Shown piece after piece: positions 50,911 through 59,082 of a DNA stretch of 64,000 nucleotides. The notes beneath the pieces are model-generated. The model was not told the DNA's origin. It was given only the letters and a program-made list of their open reading frames with translations, and searched no databases. This DNA is from Dyadobacter luticola (lineage in GTDB: Bacteria; Bacteroidota; Bacteroidia; Cytophagales; Spirosomataceae): the NCBI RefSeq assembly GCF_005860805.1, contig NZ_VCEJ01000002.1, positions 790,375 to 854,374 on the forward strand, given 5' to 3'. A program made the position numbers and the translations under genes. Each line of letters starts with the position of its first letter. Within the stretch, counting starts at the first letter, position 1.

Positions 50911-52005
50911 TCAGAAGTGTAAGTGGCCATAAAGACCCCCGTAAAGGTCAGTTTGAGAGCCAGTTGAACCCAGAAGGTCATGCGGATAACCCAGCTCGAT
51001 GGCCGAAATGTCGTCCAGCCTTTTTACCGTTTCTTCGCTTAATGCAATCCGCAGGCTTCCCAGGTTATCCGCCAGCTGGGCTTCGTTTTTAATCCCCAAA
51101 ACCGGAATTACTGGGGAGCGGCGTTGCATCATCCACGCCAACGCAATTTGTGACGGAGCAACATTCAGTTCTTCCGAAATTGCTTTTAATTCCCTAGCAA
51201 TATGAATGTTCCGCTCCGAAAACCGCGGACTGTTTTCTCTCAATCTGCCAGTTTGCCCTTCCAGGTATTTCCCGGTCAAAACCCCGTTTCCCAATCCGCC
51301 CCAGGCCGTTACCGAAATGCCCAGCTCTTCCGCCATCGGGATCAGGTCCCGCTCCGCCGCGCGGGCTATCAGGCTGTATTCCACTTGGATAGCGACAAAT
51401 TTGTTCAATCCTTTCCAGTCCGCCAGGGTATTCGCCTGACTGATCACCCAGGCCGGCGCATTGGAAATGCCGAGATGCAAAACTTTCCCGCTACGCACCA
51501 GATCGTCCATCGCCCTCAAAACCTCTTCCGGCGCCGTCGTAAAATCCCAGCTGTGCAGCCAGAGAATGTCTACAAAATCCGTATCCATTCTTTTAAGGCT
51601 GTCTTCCAGCGAGCGGACCATATTTTTACGATGATTACCTGAGAAGTTCAGGTCGCCGGGCCGGTCTTTCAAAGAATATTTGGTACCCACCACATGCCGG
51701 TGACGATCCGCCTTGATAAATTCGCCGAGCCACTGCTCGCTGGTACCATTTGTATATCGGTTAGCGGTATCAAAAAAGTTGCCGCCTGCGTTTATGAAAG
51801 CGTCGAAAATCTGTTTGGAAGCCGCCTTTTCCGCACCCCAGCCCCAGTCGGTACCAAATGTCATCGTGCCCAGACAAACCTCCGAAACCCGCAGACCGCA
51901 TTTGCCGAGCACGCGGTAGTTCATGACATTTTCGGTGCCTCGCTGCGCTGCATTTTGCTGGTCAGCGGCCTGTTTTCCCAATAAATTCTTTACCCAATTA
52001 GCCAT
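50911..52005 (-). CDS. Aldo/keto reductase
   Basis: The product has 364 residues from the ATG at 52005; an ATG at 51924 gives the family-typical start NYRVLGKCGLRVSEVCLGTM, so the first 27 residues may or may not be made. The tetrad is visible: Asp and Tyr in FFDTANRY, Lys in VVGTKYS, His in LWLHSWD. The NADP region ends with IPVLGIKNEAQLADNL. It is like the YhdN/AKR group. Substrate is unknown. The gene is single. Confidence 0.9.
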   Translation of the reverse strand: MANWVKNLLGKQAADQQNAAQRGTENVMNYRVLGKCGLRVSEVCLGTMTFGTDWGWGAEKAASKQIFDAFINAGGNFFDTANRYTNGTSEQWLGEFIKADRHRHVVGTKYSLKDRPGDLNFSGNHRKNMVRSLEDSLKRMDTDFVDILWLHSWDFTTAPEEVLRAMDDLVRSGKVLHLGISNAPAWVISQANTLADWKGLNKFVAIQVEYSLIARAAERDLIPMAEELGISVTAWGGLGNGVLTGKYLEGQTGRLRENSPRFSERNIHIARELKAISEELNVAPSQIALAWMMQRRSPVIPVLGIKNEAQLADNLGSLRIALSEETVKRLDDISAIELGYPHDLLGSTGSQTDLYGGLYGHLHF

Positions 52006-52141
52006 AAATTTTGCGTAGATTGACGATTTTCAATATTACTGGAAGCATATATATATTCAAAGCATTATTTCCCCGAGTTCGCGAGCGGGGCTCACAGAGA
52101 TCGTGCTTCACGTAAGCTGCTTAATAAATTAGCTTTACTTT

Positions 52142-52184
52142 TTGTCAACTTAACTTGACAATAGGATATGCAAGCTTATCTTTG
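52142..52184 (+). promoter_or_regulatory. Consensus promoter overlaid by a palindromic operator
   Basis: TTG (52155-52157) and TATCTTTG (52177-52184) are 19 bases apart, an exact match to the Bacteroidota consensus. TTGTCAA (52142-52148) and TTGACAA (52155-52161) form a perfect inverted repeat with a 6-base centre that covers the -33 element. The transcript would carry the membrane protein and XRE genes; the XRE protein is the natural candidate to bind. Confidence 0.75.
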
Positions 52185-52207
52185 TGTGGACTTTAACCTA
52201 TAATCAA

Positions 52208-52603
52208 ATGGAACAATCAAAAAAGACCGAGGGGCGGGCCTCTATCATATTTTCCCTCATTTTTGCCGCAACTTATTTACTGGCCACATTGCTTTTGAAG
52301 CGTCATTTGCTGGGACAAACCGCTTCGATTCTCATCGCCATCCTGCCGGTTATAGCATTCGCCTTTTTCATTTTCAAGTATGTCAAAGCAGTTGCAAACA
52401 TGGACGAAGTCCGGCAACGTGTACAGTTTGAAGCGGTCATCATCGGATTCTCACTGACTGTCATGCTGCTGATCGCGCTGTTTCTGCTAAGCCTGACCGA
52501 CATTTCGTACCCCGAATGGTTTGGATATTCGCAGCTGGTCATTTTTTGCTGGCTGTTCTATTTTATCGGCTGGCTGGTTTCAAAAAAGAAATACGGAATA
52601 TGA
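52208..52603 (+). CDS. Small four-helix membrane protein
   Basis: The product has 131 residues from the ATG at 52208. Four hydrophobic segments at about residues 12-30, 38-56, 78-98 and 103-122 make it an integral protein. A charged loop (KAVANMDEVRQRVQFEAV) lies between helices 2 and 3. Its stop overlaps the XRE start by four bases (ATGA). Pairs of a small membrane protein and a short XRE regulator are common in Firmicutes and Bacteroidota and often autoregulated; the role is unknown. Confidence 0.75.
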   Translation: MEQSKKTEGRASIIFSLIFAATYLLATLLLKRHLLGQTASILIAILPVIAFAFFIFKYVKAVANMDEVRQRVQFEAVIIGFSLTVMLLIALFLLSLTDISYPEWFGYSQLVIFCWLFYFIGWLVSKKKYGI

Positions 52604-52803
52604 AAAATACGATTAAGGTCGAACGCGCCAAGAAGAACTGGACCCAGGCCGACCTTGCAAAGCATATTGGCATTTCAAGACAAAGTCTGAATTCAATCGA
52701 AACCGGAAAATTCATCCCGTCCACCATCCTCGCCCTGCGCATGGCAAAGGCGTTTGATACAAGTGTAGAAGTTTTGTTTCAGTTGGAAGAAGGGGAGTAT
52801 TGA
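52600..52803 (+). CDS. XRE-family helix-turn-helix regulator, short
   Basis: The product has 67 residues. The HTH is complete: AKKNWTQADLAKHIGISRQSLNSIETGKFIPSTILALRMAKAF. It closely follows the YozG/SinR-like short regulators that repress their own operon. It overlaps the membrane protein by four bases and shares its promoter. The palindrome at 52142-52161 is a plausible target. A hairpin about 80 bases further on may end the transcript. Confidence 0.9.
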   Translation: MKNTIKVERAKKNWTQADLAKHIGISRQSLNSIETGKFIPSTILALRMAKAFDTSVEVLFQLEEGEY

Positions 52804-52880
52804 TTTACTGGGAAAGGCGGGTTATTAGTGATGTTCTTACAAAGATTTAAAGGAGCAGTCCATTTAGAAAAGACTAAAAG

Positions 52881-52907
52881 TCAGGAGTTGCAAACCACAA
52901 CTCCTGA
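52881..52907. terminator. Hairpin between convergent genes
   Basis: TCAGGAGTTG and CAACTCCTGA form a perfect 10-bp stem with a seven-base loop, between the XRE gene and the small leftward gene. The T-tracts are short on both strands, so termination is moderate. Confidence 0.6.
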
Positions 52908-52916
52908 TAATTTGGA

Positions 52917-53201
52917 TCACTCTGTTTCTAGCCGCTCCAATCCTTCCCAGAGCACTTTCAGGTCATAAAGCGCCGTTTTCTCAGTATCACCAAAACTAAG
53001 GCTGGTAAAGTAAAGCGCCAGATCGTGCACCTTTTTCAATGATCCGATTAGCTCATTGTAACCATGAGATCGAATGAGGTCAAGAAATTCGGCTTGTGAC
53101 TGCGTTACCTGTACCAAAATTTCTGATACGTGACGTGCATCAAACGTTTTGCCAGCTGAATGCTCCGCTGAGCCGGGATTTGTTCCATCCGAAGTTCGCA
53201 T
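52917..53201 (-). CDS. Small helical protein of unknown function
   Basis: The product has 94 residues, mostly predicted helix (VSEILVQVTQSQAEFLDLIRSHG, IGSLKKVHDLALYFTSLSF). No signal, membrane helix or Cys is present. I do not recognise a family. It lies after the nitrate cluster on the same strand, and a 75-nt candidate structured RNA (53228-53302) ends 26 bases before its start, as a regulatory leader would. It could belong to the nitrate transcript or be separately controlled. Confidence 0.55.
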   Translation of the reverse strand: MRTSDGTNPGSAEHSAGKTFDARHVSEILVQVTQSQAEFLDLIRSHGYNELIGSLKKVHDLALYFTSLSFGDTEKTALYDLKVLWEGLERLETE

Positions 53202-53227
53202 GTTAAATGGATTGAAGTGAAGAAAAA

Positions 53228-53302
53228 TGGAGGGGTCACTGCGAACTTCATCACGATGTTAGCATGATCCGGCTTCGGGACTTTCACCCGTATGCCCCTC
53301 CA
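53228..53302 (-). ncRNA. Candidate structured RNA, three-way junction
   Basis: Read leftward, TGGAGGGG (53302-53295) pairs with CCCCTCCA (53235-53228), 8 bp closing a 75-nt element. Inside, CGGG/CCCG closes a hairpin (about 53290-53276) and ATCATG with a bulged CATCGTGAT makes another. GC is higher than the flanks. It fits a multi-branch leader RNA or riboswitch, but I cannot match it to a known family, and it is not a tRNA because no T-arm can form. Conservation has not been tested. Confidence 0.45.
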
Positions 53303-53368
53303 AGGCCATTTTTACTAGGTTTTTAGATATTTAAATATCAGGAAATTCACTCAGCGGAGTGCCAGGAA

Positions 53369-53863
53369 TTAGAAAAATTCCCGCACCGCGGCCGGAAAAT
53401 TCTTCCCTTCATGCCCGGATCGGCTCAATTTCACCAACGCAAATCTTTCCAGAAAATCCAACGCCGCCCATTGTCTTATTGTAATCTCGGCACATTCCCA
53501 CTCCGCAGCTTTCTCATTTACTTCCTCAGGAACGAGATTCGCCTGCGACCACATATCATTCAAGTCCAGCAAAATCGAAGGATAAACACCCGTATATTTC
53601 CAAACCAACTCACGCACATACCGCCCATAATTCTCCACCTCAAAATCCAGATAACAGGGCATTTGAGCCAGATCATCCTTCTCCGCATAACTCAATTTCA
53701 CCCAATCGGCAAGTTTTAGCTTTACCCTGCACGCGTCCAGTTTGTAGCGCACAATCATCGGAACACATTTCAATGTCCCCACAAAGTCATTTTCAAATTG
53801 AAAAAATTTTACGTCGACTTTTTCGGTTTGCGGGTTTTCGAGTTTAAGATTTTCTGCAATCAT
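53369..53863 (-). CDS. Nitrate-reductase-associated protein
   Basis: The product has 164 residues. The start FFQFENDFVGTLKCVPMIVRYKLDACRVKLKLADW and LSYAEKDDLAQMPC resemble the nitrate-reductase-associated family (Nitr_red_assoc), which is found beside assimilatory nitrate reductases, notably in cyanobacteria, and has no firm biochemical role. It overlaps the rubredoxin-domain gene by four bases (ATGA). Its position in the cluster supports the assignment. A structured RNA candidate follows it. Confidence 0.75.
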   Translation of the reverse strand: MIAENLKLENPQTEKVDVKFFQFENDFVGTLKCVPMIVRYKLDACRVKLKLADWVKLSYAEKDDLAQMPCYLDFEVENYGRYVRELVWKYTGVYPSILLDLNDMWSQANLVPEEVNEKAAEWECAEITIRQWAALDFLERFALVKLSRSGHEGKNFPAAVREFF

Positions 53864-55335
53864 ATATGCAATGTTAGTGAGTTGGACAACGTCATTTCGA
53901 CGGGTTGCAGCAATGATTTTTCATTGTCGCAGGTGCCGCAGCAGTAATGTTCCGGCAGTTCTTTGAAGGCGGTGCCGGGGCTGACATCTTGTCCTGGATT
54001 GCCGTATTCCGGATCGTAAATGGTCAGGCAGTCAGGACATTGGTGGACTAATTTTACAATTTGCGTTGCGGTCGGAGTTTCAATGTTTTCCGTTAAAAGG
54101 CTTCTCCCATTTTCCAGTGCGCGGAGGTTGTTGAATCTCCTGCAAAGTCTTTCGAGCTGCCAGCCGAGGTGGATGCCGAATAAACCTTTTTGGAACAAAA
54201 TATGCGTTCGGCTGTTTGGGTTGAAATTTTCAGTGTGGTAAAGGTCATAGACATTCAAAAACCCGACCCCGCCGATTTTCAATAATGCCCTTTTTTTGAC
54301 TAAGACCGAGCCGAATACTTCTGACTTACAGCGGGTTTGAATGCCAAAACATAAGCCGAATGTGCGTGTATCATGTTTTTCGAAATGCCGGATCAGCCGG
54401 TTTTTTAAAGTGTTGCCGTCGCCGGGATAATCTTCGGTTTGCCACGCCAGCTCATTTGCCGCGTGCCGAACATTAATGTTGTGTCTGCCCAGAACCCCGC
54501 TCCACTCGCTGCGATATTGATCCTCAATTCCTTTGATGATCAGCGATTTCCAGGGTGTCGTGCAGATTTCGCCAATACGTGTTTTGAGGCAAATGGTGCA
54601 GACATCCAGCAAAAAATCAATCGCAAATTCCTCGTCGCGGCGATATAAACCCAGCCACGTCCGCGATTCGTAGCGATTAAAACCTTCATAATAAGGCAGC
54701 GAAAAAGAAGGTAGTTCCAAATCCGAGCTGGCCGGCAGGGATACATAATGCAGATTTCCTCTGATGATTTTATAAAGTTCGGATTCGTCTAAATCCTGAT
54801 TTTCAAGCATTTCCTCCTCGATCACCTTCGCTACCCGCCCGATTTCATTGGTATATACCAAATCCTTCCATTTGAAAACGACATTGCTCTGCTTCGGCCG
54901 GATATACAGAAACCAGAAATGCGGATCATTGGAGCTAACAAAATTGATGTTGCCTGTGAAAAAGGGTGTGAAGCTCTGGTTCGAGTCCGAAATGTTGATT
55001 TTGAGCCGCGGCTGGAAATCGATGGAATCCAGGATTGAATGATATTCGCCGGCATTCAGCCAATGTCCCGTCCTGAAAACTTCCTCGCCACAATACGAGC
55101 TGATGATGTTTGGAAAACGGTTTGTATTGGTCTCATACGCCACATTCAGCTTTTTCAAATCGCTTTCCAGGAACCGCATGTCCTCGTAATGCACCGTCAT
55201 CAGCATTTGCTGCCGCGAGCCGAATTTTACTTTGCGGACATTTGCAGCCCACGCAGCAGTGAGTATTTTTTTCAAAAATCCCGGCGACGCAATGCCGCCC
55301 GGCAGATTGATTTTGATGTGATAATAGTCCCTCAT
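53860..55335 (-). CDS. Nitrite/sulfite-reductase-fold protein with C-terminal rubredoxin
   Basis: The product has 491 residues from the ATG at 55335, 5 bases after the nitrate reductase stop; a longer frame would overlap it. Two ferredoxin-like half domains of siroheme reductases are seen, one at the start (YYHIKINLPGGIASPGFLKKIL) and one near residue 255 (IGEICTTPWKSLIIKGI). The 4Fe-4S/siroheme ligands normally in CPGxxxC and GCPNxC are lost (CGEEVFR, SDSNQSF). The last 60 residues are a rubredoxin domain with CPDC and CGTC. It probably moves electrons or assists nitrate reductase, rather than reducing nitrite. Family members are often called rubredoxin only. Confidence 0.8.
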   Translation of the reverse strand: MRDYYHIKINLPGGIASPGFLKKILTAAWAANVRKVKFGSRQQMLMTVHYEDMRFLESDLKKLNVAYETNTNRFPNIISSYCGEEVFRTGHWLNAGEYHSILDSIDFQPRLKINISDSNQSFTPFFTGNINFVSSNDPHFWFLYIRPKQSNVVFKWKDLVYTNEIGRVAKVIEEEMLENQDLDESELYKIIRGNLHYVSLPASSDLELPSFSLPYYEGFNRYESRTWLGLYRRDEEFAIDFLLDVCTICLKTRIGEICTTPWKSLIIKGIEDQYRSEWSGVLGRHNINVRHAANELAWQTEDYPGDGNTLKNRLIRHFEKHDTRTFGLCFGIQTRCKSEVFGSVLVKKRALLKIGGVGFLNVYDLYHTENFNPNSRTHILFQKGLFGIHLGWQLERLCRRFNNLRALENGRSLLTENIETPTATQIVKLVHQCPDCLTIYDPEYGNPGQDVSPGTAFKELPEHYCCGTCDNEKSLLQPVEMTLSNSLTLHI

Positions 55336-55340
55336 AACCC

Positions 55341-58300
55341 TCAAACCATCATAGATTCCTTCATTTTTTCCAAAATCGACCTTACTTCCGGCCTGCACGA
55401 TCCGCAACCTGTTCCCGCTCCGGTTTTCTGGCAGAGCGCCGCAAAATCCTTACAACCCGCTTCGATCGCATTTTCCAGGTTCCCGCTGCCAACCTGGTTG
55501 CACGAACATACCAGTTTCCCCAGCATCGGCTCCACTTTCTGGCTCGATCGTAGCAACTGTAAACGCTTCTCCGACAGCTCGGTACCTTCTGCAATCAGCA
55601 CTTTAAACTCCGCAAATTCATTTTTATCACCGATCAGAATCGTACCCACCAGCTTGTCGCGGTGTATAATGCATTTTTTGTAAAACCGCTTTGCCTTGTC
55701 CGTAAAAACGATCTGCTCGTACGCCGGATCATTCGCCGGGACGTCTATCAGCCCCATGCTGCACATATGCAGGCCGTCCATTTTCAGGATATTCATGGAG
55801 AGACTTCCTTTGTAAGGCATCGAAATGTCCCCGGCCAGGTAGGTCGCGATCACTTCGGCCTGCTGCTCGGCGGCGAGGGTAATGCCCCACATTTGCCCGT
55901 TCCACTCGGCGATTTCTCCCGCCGAAAAGATTTCAGGATCAGAAGTTTGCAGATAGTCATTAACCGTCACGCCCCGCTTGCAATCCAGTCCGGTAGCTTG
56001 CGCAAGCTGAATGTTGGGCACAGTTCCGGCGGTAATAATCACTGCTTGACAAGTCAGTCTCCGTCCCGATTTCAGGCGGATACCCAGCACTTTTTCGGAG
56101 CCATCGAAAGTGGCGATTTCATCATTGAAGTAAATGTTAATGTTCCGGTCGGCGAGTTCCTGGTACAGCAGTTCGCTTGCCAGCGGATCCAGTTGTCGCT
56201 CCATCAGTCGTCCACTCCGCTGAATGACACTCACTTGCACATTCATTTCCCGGAAGGAAGCGGCAAGTTCAAGACCCAGAATCCCGCCGCCGACGATCAC
56301 CGCATGCGCGCCAGGCTGCCGCAAAAAGGGTAGGAGCGAGTCGGCATCCGGCCGGGAACGCATGTTGAAAATGCCGGCCAGGTTCGGGACGCCTTTTGGC
56401 ATAAAAGCCCGACTGCCCATGCCGAGGATCAGCTTGTCGTAATGATGCTGGCGCCCCAGATCGTCCACCACAATTTTATTTTTCCGGTCAATGTTAGCGA
56501 TCCCGATGCCGGCGTGAACCGTAATGTTATTTTCTGCAAACTGATCTTCGCGCAACTTCACCAGCTGTTCCCATTTTTGTGCGCCGCTGATATAGTCCGG
56601 CAGCATCACGCGGTTGTAAAATGGATCAATTTCTTTGGAAAAAACGTGGATTTCGTCCCTCTGGTTAAGGCTGCGATATTGATTGATAAATCCTAAACCG
56701 GCAGAACCCGCGCCGATAATGATGATTTTTTCAAGCGGTTTGACATAAGCCGAGACCTGCACCGCCGAAAATTTAAAATCCGGCTCTTTCGATTTCGGGT
56801 CAACCAATGTGCTGGTGAGATTATTGGCGCGGTTGAGATTGCTGCCCAGCATTTTGCCCCAGTGCATCGGCAAGAAACAAAGCCCGGGCCGCACATCCGT
56901 ACTCAGCTGGACTTTCACCCGCACCTCGCCCCGCCGCCCGGCCACTACCGCAAGTTGTCCGTCATTCAAATTCCGCTTCTTCGCATCGTCCGGGTGGATT
57001 TGCAGGAAAGGCTGGGGGATATGTTTGTTCAATTTTGCCACGCGCCCGGTTTTGGTCATCGTATGCCACTGGTCGCGGATCCGGCCGGTTGTCAACACCA
57101 GTGGAAACTCTGGATCAGTCGGTTCTGAGGCATTTTCATCATCTACGGCGTGGATTTGCGCTTTTTTATTGGGGGTATAAAATTGATGGTCTTCAAAAAG
57201 TCTTTTGGTTGATGTAATGTTTTCAAAAGCATTGTCCGACGCCGGCGCAGGCCACTGGATGCTTCTGTTTTTCCTTAAAAGTTCATGATTGACGGCTGTA
57301 ATATCAATGCTGGTACCCGCCGTGATCTTGACATATTCATCATAAATTTCGGAAGTGTTTTTGTAGTTGAATGCTTCGCCAAAACCCATTTTGGCAGCGA
57401 ATCGCCAGATGATTTCAGAATCGGGCAATGCTTCTCCCGGCGCGTCCAATGCTTTGGGGAGATAGGTGATACGCCTTTCGGCATTCGTCATCGTGCCATC
57501 TTTTTCGAGCCAGGCGGCGGCTGGGAGGACTACATCCGCCATTTGAACCGTATCCGCCCGACTGGATACATCTTGTACGACAACGAACCGGGCTTTTTTC
57601 AAAGCATTTTCGGCAGCATTCACATCCGGCATGCTTACCATTGGATTGGTATTAATGATCCAGATCGCTTTCAGCTTGTCGTCGGCCAGCGCCTCGAACA
57701 TTTCCGTCGCGGTCAATCCCGGTTTCGGCTCAATGTTGACGGGAGTCTGCCAGAATGTTTCCAGCTCTTCGCGATGTTTGGCATTCACAACTTCGCGGTG
57801 GCCCGGCAGCATGTTCGCTAATCCGCCCGTTTCGCGTCCGCCCATCGCATTCGGCTGGCCCGTCAAAGAAAACGGCCCATTTCCTGCCCTCCCGATTTTG
57901 CCGGTTATCAAATGCAGGTTAATGAGCGAAAGATTTTTATTCACCCCGATGACCGACTGATTCAAACCCATCGTCCAGAAAGAAAGGAAACCTTTCGCCT
58001 CACCGATCAGCCGCGCAGCAATCTCAATGTCATGCGGGTCAATCCCACAAATCTCCGCCGCCTCGTGCACCGATCGCTGCATTACTTTTTGTCGATAGGT
58101 CTCAAAACCATCGGTATGATCGGTAACAAAATCAATGTCAATGTTGCCATTTTCAATCAGCAACCTGCCGATCGCGTGGTTCAGCACAATGTCAGTGCCG
58201 GGATTAATTTGCAAATGCAAGTCCGAAGAGCGGGCCGTATCCGTGACGCGCGGATCAACGCAAATGATCTTAACATGTTGATTATCAGCCTTGTGTGCCT

Positions 58301-58868
58301 CGACGCGTCGCCAGATAATCGGGTGGCACCAGGCGGGATTCGCGCCAGTTACAAACAAGACATCGGCCGCTTCGATGTCGTCATAAGTCACCGGCACGCT
58401 ATCCTCACCCAGCGACATTTTGTAACCGACCACGGCGGAGCTCATGCACAGCCGCGAGTTGGTATCGATATTATTTGATCCGATAAAGCCTTTAATCAGC
58501 TTGTTCACGAGGTAATACTCCTCCGTCAAACATTGCCCTGAAACATAAAAAGCAACCGAATCAGGCCCATATTTCTTGATAAAAGTCTTAAAAACCGCCG
58601 CAGTTCTGTCCAGCGCCTCATCCCAGCTTACCCGCTGCAAAGACATCGATTTATTCAGCCGCATTTGCGGATATAGCAGCCTGTCCGACTGGTCCATCAC
58701 CGTGTAATGTAGGTTCATACCCTTCGAGCAAAGCATTCCGTTATTTGAAGGATGCGTCTTATCGCCTTCCAGGCTGAGTTGCCCGTTCGCCTCTTTAGTA
58801 ACCACCACCCCGCAGCCGACGCCGCAGTAACAGCAGGTTGATTGGAAGGTGTTGGTTTGGGTTTTCAT
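55341..58868 (-). CDS. nasA: Assimilatory nitrate reductase fused to FAD/NAD reductase and BFD domain
   Basis: The product has 1175 residues. Residues about 1-700 are a molybdopterin oxidoreductase with an N-terminal 4Fe-4S site (CCYCGVGCGV and a later MLCSKG) and the bis-MGD fold to the aspartate-decarboxylase-like end (LPMHWGKMLGS). Residues about 710-1020 are a pyridine-nucleotide-disulfide reductase with GAGSAGLG (FAD) and VGGGILGLELA (NAD). The end is a BFD-like [2Fe-2S] domain (CSCNQVG ... CGSC). It should reduce nitrate with NAD(P)H on one chain; in many bacteria these are separate subunits. It is followed after 5 bases by the rubredoxin gene. Confidence 0.9.
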   Translation of the reverse strand: MKTQTNTFQSTCCYCGVGCGVVVTKEANGQLSLEGDKTHPSNNGMLCSKGMNLHYTVMDQSDRLLYPQMRLNKSMSLQRVSWDEALDRTAAVFKTFIKKYGPDSVAFYVSGQCLTEEYYLVNKLIKGFIGSNNIDTNSRLCMSSAVVGYKMSLGEDSVPVTYDDIEAADVLFVTGANPAWCHPIIWRRVEAHKADNQHVKIICVDPRVTDTARSSDLHLQINPGTDIVLNHAIGRLLIENGNIDIDFVTDHTDGFETYRQKVMQRSVHEAAEICGIDPHDIEIAARLIGEAKGFLSFWTMGLNQSVIGVNKNLSLINLHLITGKIGRAGNGPFSLTGQPNAMGGRETGGLANMLPGHREVVNAKHREELETFWQTPVNIEPKPGLTATEMFEALADDKLKAIWIINTNPMVSMPDVNAAENALKKARFVVVQDVSSRADTVQMADVVLPAAAWLEKDGTMTNAERRITYLPKALDAPGEALPDSEIIWRFAAKMGFGEAFNYKNTSEIYDEYVKITAGTSIDITAVNHELLRKNRSIQWPAPASDNAFENITSTKRLFEDHQFYTPNKKAQIHAVDDENASEPTDPEFPLVLTTGRIRDQWHTMTKTGRVAKLNKHIPQPFLQIHPDDAKKRNLNDGQLAVVAGRRGEVRVKVQLSTDVRPGLCFLPMHWGKMLGSNLNRANNLTSTLVDPKSKEPDFKFSAVQVSAYVKPLEKIIIIGAGSAGLGFINQYRSLNQRDEIHVFSKEIDPFYNRVMLPDYISGAQKWEQLVKLREDQFAENNITVHAGIGIANIDRKNKIVVDDLGRQHHYDKLILGMGSRAFMPKGVPNLAGIFNMRSRPDADSLLPFLRQPGAHAVIVGGGILGLELAASFREMNVQVSVIQRSGRLMERQLDPLASELLYQELADRNINIYFNDEIATFDGSEKVLGIRLKSGRRLTCQAVIITAGTVPNIQLAQATGLDCKRGVTVNDYLQTSDPEIFSAGEIAEWNGQMWGITLAAEQQAEVIATYLAGDISMPYKGSLSMNILKMDGLHMCSMGLIDVPANDPAYEQIVFTDKAKRFYKKCIIHRDKLVGTILIGDKNEFAEFKVLIAEGTELSEKRLQLLRSSQKVEPMLGKLVCSCNQVGSGNLENAIEAGCKDFAALCQKTGAGTGCGSCRPEVRSILEKMKESMMV

Positions 58869-58930
58869 GGGGTGGGTGGTTTTTAGTTGGGATGTGGTTT
58901 GGAGGGGTTCGGTGTTGTTTGTTATTATTC

Positions 58931-59033
58931 CATGTCATGCTGAGCGGAGTCGAAGCACTTTACTGGTGAGCAGAGTGCAAAAAGGCGTTCTGCCAAGCCA
59001 GTAGCGTGCTTCGACTCCGCTCAGCATGACATG
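58931..59033. repeat. Long inverted repeat, Bacteroidota-type intergenic element
   Basis: The 36-base arms 58931-58966 and 58998-59033 pair at 34 positions around a 31-base loop. The core TGCTGAGCGGAGTCGAAGCA is an intergenic repeat motif widely seen in Bacteroidota. A degenerate partial third copy, CTCAGCGTGACATGG, lies at 59063-59077. It sits between narK and nasA on the minus-strand path, so it may attenuate read-through. Confidence 0.8.
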
Positions 59034-59082
59034 AGGAAAGAAGCATGATATAACATAACGAACTCAGCGTGACATGGATTAA

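Noticed and set aside
53105..53287. 60-residue frame across the structured RNA candidate
   Set aside because: It begins with GTG, its composition is unlike the neighbours, and it overlaps the small gene at 52917-53201 in another frame. Treated as chance.
53228..53302. tRNA gene
   Set aside because: The 7-8 bp closing stem and length are tRNA-like, but there is no T-arm with a GTTC loop at the right place, no proper anticodon stem-loop and no CCA. A structured leader RNA is more likely.
55336..55407. Longer start of the rubredoxin-domain protein
   Set aside because: The first 24 residues would overlap the end of the nitrate reductase gene by 67 bases. The ATG at 55335, five bases after that stop, fits an operon better.
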